Origin: Nicotiana tabacum
Taxonomy: Eukaryota; Streptophyta; Magnoliopsida; Solanales; Solanaceae
Reading direction: 5' to 3'
Assembly (NCBI RefSeq): GCF_000715075.1
Contig: NC_134082.1
Coordinates: 105,750,399-105,814,398, forward strand
Length of the DNA stretch: 64,000 bases
The notes under the pieces: generated by a model
What the model saw: only the letters and a program-made list of their open reading frames with translations
What the model was told of the DNA's origin: nothing
Database searches by the model: none
In this document: positions 59,200-64,000 of the stretch, piece by piece
How positions within the stretch are numbered: position 1 is the first letter of the stretch
Layout of the letters: every line of letters begins with the position of its first letter
Program-made: the position numbers and the translations under genes

Positions 59200-59599
59200 A
59201 AGAGTTGTTTATCTTTGTTTATGTTGTTCTTCTTTTTTTGGTTTGATGCCTTTGTGTTGTTCCTTCTTTTTTTTGGACTTACCCGGCTTTTAGCCGTGTG
59301 TAATTTGTGACTATTTGCGCGGTTGCTTTAAGTAAAAAGAAGTTTTCATCAGTGTATGTCTTTTGCACTTTCCTTCCTTATCCTTTGCATAATTTTGGCG
59401 TGAAATTTTGGACTCCCGAATGGTAAATTCTTGATTGTCGGGGAATTTAATCTTAGCCGGACTAAGTAAGACTTCGTCGTATGAGTCTGAATGGAGTCGT
59501 TGATCTACCTAATTGGGCGAGGTCGATATGTGGCTTATTGCTCTGAGCAGATTTGCTCTCGATTCAAAATGGGACTTTATAATATATTCGTCAATTTGG
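59200..59599. other. Downstream region of the antisense-type gene
   Basis: T-rich with tttttttggacttacccggc and an AGTAAAAAGAAG phrase; probably 3' UTR of the gene. No signal is sharp enough to call. Confidence 0.4.
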
Positions 59600-60690
59600 A
59601 CGAAGCCATTTTTCTTTCGGCGATGGCCGTTGGCCTTAAGGGTGTTGTTTCAAAATTTCGTCAAAATGTTAACTCGTCATTGTTTGATCGAAGTCGAACT
59701 CTTCTCTATAGCGATGGCCCTTGGCCTTAAGGGTGTTATTTTGAACTTGTCGAAATGTTAACCCATTGTTGTTCGATCGAGGTCGAAATCTTCTCTTTGG
59801 CGATGGCCATTGGCCTTAAGGGTGTTATTTCGAACTTGTCAAAATGTTAACTCGTCGTTATTCGATCGAGGTTGACTATTCTCTTTGGCGATGGCCCTTG
59901 GCCTTAAGGGTGTTATTTCGAACTTGTCGAAATGTTAACTCGTTGTTGTTTGATCGAGGTCGAACTCTTCTCGTTGGCGATGGCCCTTGGCCTTAAGGGT
60001 GTTATTTTGAACTTGTCGAAATGTTAACCCATCATTGTTCGATCAAGGTCGAACTCTTCTCTTTGGCGATGGCGCTTGGCCTTAACGGTGTTATTTCGAA
60101 CTTATCGAAATGTTAACCCATCGTTGTTCGATCGAGGTCGAACTCTTCTCTTTGGCGATCCCTTTGGCTTTAAGGGTATTATTTCGAACTTGTCGATATG
60201 TTAACCCATCGTTGTTCGATCGAGGTCAAACTCTTCTCTTTATCGATGGCCCTTGGTCTTAACGGTGTTATTTCAAACTTGTCGAAATGTTAACACGTCG
60301 TTGTTCGATCGAGGTCGAACTCTTCTCTTTAGCTATGGCCCTTGGCTTTAAGGGTGTTATTTCGAACTTGTCAAAATGTTAACCCGCCGTTGTTTGATCG
60401 AGGTCGAACTCTTCACTTTGGCGATGGCCCTTGGCCTTAAGGGTGTTATTTCGAACTTGTCAAATTGTTAACCCGTCGTTTTTCGATCGAGATCGAACTC
60501 TTCTCTTGGGCGATGACATTTGGCCTTAAGGGTGTTATTTCGAACTTGTCAAAATGTTAACCCGTCGTTATTCGATCGATGTCAAACTCTTCTCTTTGGC
60601 GATGGCCCTTAGCCTTAAGGGTGTTATTTCGAACTTGTCAAAATGTTAACCCGTCGTTGTTCGATCGAGGTCAAACTCTTCTCTTTGGAG
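59600..60690. repeat. Satellite array, unit about 88 bp, block A
   Basis: About twelve copies of a unit containing ggcgatggcccttggcctta, agggtgttatttcgaacttg, tcgaaatgttaacccgtcg and ttcgatcgaggtcgaactct. Units vary by 5-10 percent by eye. The unit carries TTCGATCGAGGTCGAA, the complement of TTCGACCTCGATCGAA. Confidence 0.95.
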
Positions 60691-60968
60691 GGAGGATTGT
60701 CCATACCCTGTCTATTCATCGGGATTTAGCACGCTCTCTCTCTAGGGCCGGAATACTTGGACCTCGGGTTAGAAGGTAGATTGTCCTTTCTCCAGTCAAT
60801 TGCTCTTCTTTTTTGAAGGCTAGAATCATCCTCAGGTCATTGAGGATGGTCAAAGCAATGGATTTCATTAGTGGGAAGATCATTTGGTCGATCTGCCTTG
60901 GGTGGGGCGATGAAAAAAGTCTAGTTCATCCTACCGAATGAAACACATCTTTTGACTTCCTTCTTTAT
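60691..60968. other. Non-repeat stretch within the satellite region
   Basis: No gene. It joins sequence after the solo LTR (gctcatggacctttgcctta), so it lay inside or at an edge of the array before the LTR inserted. Confidence 0.6.
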
Positions 60969-63143
60969 TGTAACACCCCGTACATTTGGCTTAGGTATGA
61001 ATGAGTTAAAGGAGTAGTAAGGTTATATTTTTGACATGTGAAGTCCCATCGGGATGATTATGGGTGAAAATAGTTGTTTCAAAATCAAGATGGAAAGTGA
61101 GGTGTATAAGATTTGACAAAATCGACTAAGTTTGCAGAAGGTCCATGTTCCAGAAGGTTTTAGTGAAACTGTGTAAGGAGTTTAGGAAAACTCAATGATG
61201 AAAGTTGTAGGCCTTTTAAATAGCTTTCCAACGATATATTGTGGAGCCCAAAAAGAGCTATGTGCAAAAAGTTATGCCCGTTTTAAGAATGGTGTGTAAC
61301 CACTACGCCGACCGCATTTTACCGTGACCGCAGTCATGAGGCAATGTCCCAGCTATTTACAGTGGTCGGGACCGCGGTCACACCTACTGGGACGTGGTGG
61401 ACGACTTGGGAAGTCGTTTTTTAGCCCTATTTCGTCCCCCATAGTCCCAAAACATAAAAACTTGCTCTAGAAAGGGAAGCTCTCAAAAACCTAACTCCTT
61501 AAAGGTTCCTCCACCACCCAAGGTAAGTTCTAATGGTGATTCTAAGTTAATTTCAATTTCCCAACATCTTATTAACATGGGTAAACCCTCCATATCATTA
61601 GATATTCGATTGGGACATCGTTGTTGAGAGAAGGAACCCTAGAACTCGAATTCAAGGGGATTGAACTTCAAAAAGATAATGTTTTCACCCTTTAATTGGT
61701 TCTAGAATTAGTTTAATGATTATAGACTCTAGTTCATGAGATATGAGTTGATGGGTTGATATAAAAGCATGAACGGTTATAGGTTTGGGGTGTTGATTGT
61801 TGATTATTGGTTAAGGATATTGTTTACCTTGTAGTGATAAAGAATGATGTTGATTATAACCATTTGAAACTTTAGAAATTATCTAAGATAAAGAGAATGG
61901 ATTATTGGGTGTAGAGACACCATTAATAAGGACTATGAAGCTTTATGCCACCAAGTGTTTGAGAAAATGCCTAAGTGACCAAAATATAAATATTATTGCT
62001 AATATGGAATCCCTTTGACTTGTATTGATATAGATTGAATTTGAAGGGTTGGCGAATGTTATATTACGCTCAAGAGAAGAAAGTTAAGGTATGTGAGGCT
62101 AACTCTCTATGTTTGGGAATGTTAATGATTTTCCCTACACTATGTTTCTTTTACGACGTATCGATTGCCTCAGAAATATAGTTAAGCCTAGTTCCTTGAA
62201 TAGTTGTAGAGCTTCTATTTTCTAGCTTCATAACTTGTTCATGACTTTCATTCTGAACGTTGTGAGCTCAGTTCATATTCAATATAGACTTGGGTTTGAT
62301 GTCCCTAAGTCTCAGTATAGCTTACTTAGCATATCATAAACAGTTGAAGTTTCAGTGTTCATAATCAGTTCAAGAATACATGTCTCATTCTAGTCCTATT
62401 CAGTATTCCACTATTATCTAACTCAGTATGATTCAGTATTCCGGTATAATGTAACTCAGTGTGATCCAGTATTCCAGTATCATATAACTCAGCGTGATTC
62501 AGTATTTCACTATTATATATTGCAATATGATTCTCAATTCCTAATTTTAAATCATTTTAGTTTCAGTTTCAATAGTTATCATTTCAGTTATCAATTATCA
62601 ATTCTTAGTTATTAGCTTAGTTTCAGTTTCAGCATTTATAATTCTTTCTTTCAGTTGCTTTACATACCATTGCAATTCAAATGTACTGACGTCTCTTTTG
62701 CCCGGGGCCTATATCTCACAATGCAGGTAATGATTTACAAGTTGATGATTCAGAGCACTAGGACTCTCGTATCAGCTGTTTGGTGATCCCAGTTCTTTCG
62801 GGGAATTATCATTACTTTACAGCCTTTCAGTATTTACAGACAGTTAGTGTTTTTAGTACTTCAATAGAGGCTTCATAGACTATAGTAACAGTTAGATAGA
62901 GTCTCAAGTTTTTCATGTTAAGCTATATTTGCTACAAATACATTTCAGAAATTGTATTAGTATTTCCGTACTTTGGTTTATATCATTCAGACTTTCAGTA
63001 TATCAGTATGTGTTAGTTTATCTTCCACATTTAGTATGTTATGATATCACATGTTGATTCAGCCAGCCATTTGGTTCGCTCGGTCACATGTAGTCAGGCA
63101 CCGAGTGTCGTGTTACGTCTTGGCCCAGGTTCAGGGTGTGATA
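60969..63143 (+). mobile_element. 2.2-kb solo LTR inside the satellite array
   Basis: It starts TGTAACACCCCGTACATTTG and ends caggttcagggtgtgata. The perfect 5-bp target duplication TTTAT lies at 60964-60968 and 63144-63148. The end TA in place of the usual CA suggests one C-to-T change. It contains a phrase typical of Solanaceae Ty3 LTRs (aagttgtaggccttttaaat, agctttccaacgatatatt). Several imperfect copies of gattcagtattccagtat occur at 62400-62520. No internal domain. Confidence 0.88.
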
Positions 63144-63149
63144 TTTATG

Positions 63150-63650
63150 CTCATGGACCTTTGCCTTAACGGTGTTATTTTGAACTTGTCGAAATGTTAA
63201 CCCGCCGCCGTTCGATCAAGGTCGAACTCTTCTCTTTGGCGATGGCCCTTGGCCTTAAGGGTGTTATTTCGAACTTGTTGAAATGTTTACCCGTCGTTGT
63301 TCGATCAAGGTCGAACTCTTATCTTTGGCGATGGCCCTTGGACTTAAGGCTGTTATTTCGAACTTGTCGAAATGTTAACCAGTCGTTGTTCGATCGAGGT
63401 CAAACTCTTCTTTTTGGAAATGGCCATTGGCCTTAAGGGTGTTATTTCGAACTTGTCGAAATGTTAACCCGTCGTTGTTCGAACGAGGTCGAACTCTTCT
63501 CTTTGGCGATGGCCCTTGGCCTTAAGGGTGTTATTTCGAACTTGTCGTAATGTTAACCCATCGTTGTTCAATCGAGGTTGAACTCTTCTCTTTGGCGATG
63601 GCCCTTCGCGTTAAGGGTGTTATTTCGAACTTGCCAAAATGTTAACCCCT
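63150..63650. repeat. Satellite array, unit about 88 bp, block B
   Basis: Five to six further copies of the same unit as block A, separated from it by the solo LTR. Confidence 0.95.
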
Positions 63651-63661
63651 TGTTAGTCCTA

Positions 63662-63782
63662 GTTTTTTGTAGAGTCGGGTATCCTCTAGGAGAGTCCCAA
63701 TTTTTTTGAGAGTTGGATATCCTTTGGGGGAGTCCCACTTTTTTGGAGAGTTGGGTGTCCTCTGGGGGAGTCCCAATTCGCT
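63662..63782. repeat. Short tandem repeat, unit about 37 bp
   Basis: Three copies of gagagttgggtgtcctctgg followed by gggagtcccaatttttt. It lies between the 88-bp array and the pol-proximal region. Confidence 0.9.
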
Positions 63783-63899
63783 TGATTTTTTTTTACATTG
63801 GAGAGTGTAATGTCGAGGGGTATAAAACCTTGCTATTTTGCTCTTGTTCGTTTCGTGCATATATTAGAGTTTCCTTTTCTTGTCTTTTTGTTTTCAGGT

Positions 63900-64000
63900 A
63901 TGGAGATGTCATTGGCAGGCGAGGCGATGAATTACACTTTGAACTTAGGGACATCCCCCTTATCGATTCGATCCTTCAGCTTCCTAGAAAGCCCTATTGG
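63900..64000 (-). other. Pol-proximal 3' region of the second Tat element
   Basis: ggcgaggcgatgaattacac and ttagggacatccccctta match the complement of 46395-46460, which follows pol in the first element. It orients the element and predicts pol just outside the window. Confidence 0.7.

Larger units (their letters stand above)
55555..64000 (-). mobile_element. Second Tat-lineage element, 3' half, minus strand
   Basis: From left to right: an LTR, an antisense-type gene on the plus strand, a satellite array with a solo LTR inserted, a short tandem repeat, and at 63910-63960 sequence matching the complement of 46395-46460 of the first Tat element (the region just after pol). So pol should follow beyond 64000 on the minus strand. 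The other LTR is outside the window. Confidence 0.8.

Overview
The window reads as repeat-dense intergenic DNA from a plant, most likely Solanaceae (a Nicotiana- or Solanum-like genome). The reasons are the LTR termini of the type TGTCACACC / TGTGAGCACGTG / TGTAACACCCCG, Tat/Ogre-type Ty3 elements carrying an antisense gene, and a SINE with the body and tail I associate with the Solanaceae TS family. I found no intact host gene, rRNA or functional tRNA gene, and no CRISPR array. Every protein-coding region I recognise belongs to a transposable element and is broken. Family names come from protein motifs and recalled sequence, not from searches.

Layout. 1-3265: right part of a hAT DNA transposon with a frameshifted BED-finger transposase. 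3266-4236: a fragment with a CTT-rich leader and a short palindromic tandem array, possibly the left end of a Mutator-like element (MULE). 4237-23520: a nested block. An older minus-strand LTR fragment is interrupted by a complete 13.7-kb non-autonomous Tat/Ogre-like retrotransposon (4924-18633, 5-bp target duplication GGTAC) and by a 4.2-kb minus-strand solo LTR (18703-22927, target duplication GGTAT). 25496-37420: a MULE of about 11.9 kb that carries, in convergent orientation, a spliced ULP1-type (C48) protease-like gene and a MURA-type transposase gene. Its introns, spacer and flanks are filled with palindromic TTAAGGAC...GTCCTTAA tandem arrays. 40071-50578: a full-length but decayed Tat-lineage Ty3 retrotransposon with gag, pol (protease, RT, two RNase H domains, integrase) and a spliced antisense gene at its 3' end. 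50947-51122: a MITE. 51467-51655: a SINE with an 18-bp target duplication. 51945-55300: a minus-strand Ty1/copia relic whose primer-binding region matches the 5' half of a tRNA-Ile. 55555-64000: the 3' half of a second Tat element in reverse orientation, with its own copy of the antisense-type gene, a satellite array of about 88 bp, and a 2.2-kb solo LTR (target duplication TTTAT) inside that array.

How the parts relate. The two Tat elements share a design: LTR, gag-pol, a tandem array just after pol, then an oppositely transcribed gene with its own TATA box, then LTR. Their arrays differ in unit length but share the core TTCGACCTCGNTCGAA. The non-autonomous Ogre-like element also carries its arrays just upstream of the 3' LTR. 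The most unusual structure is the palindromic array system of the MULE, which recurs in six blocks and has an architectural parallel at 3885-4140.
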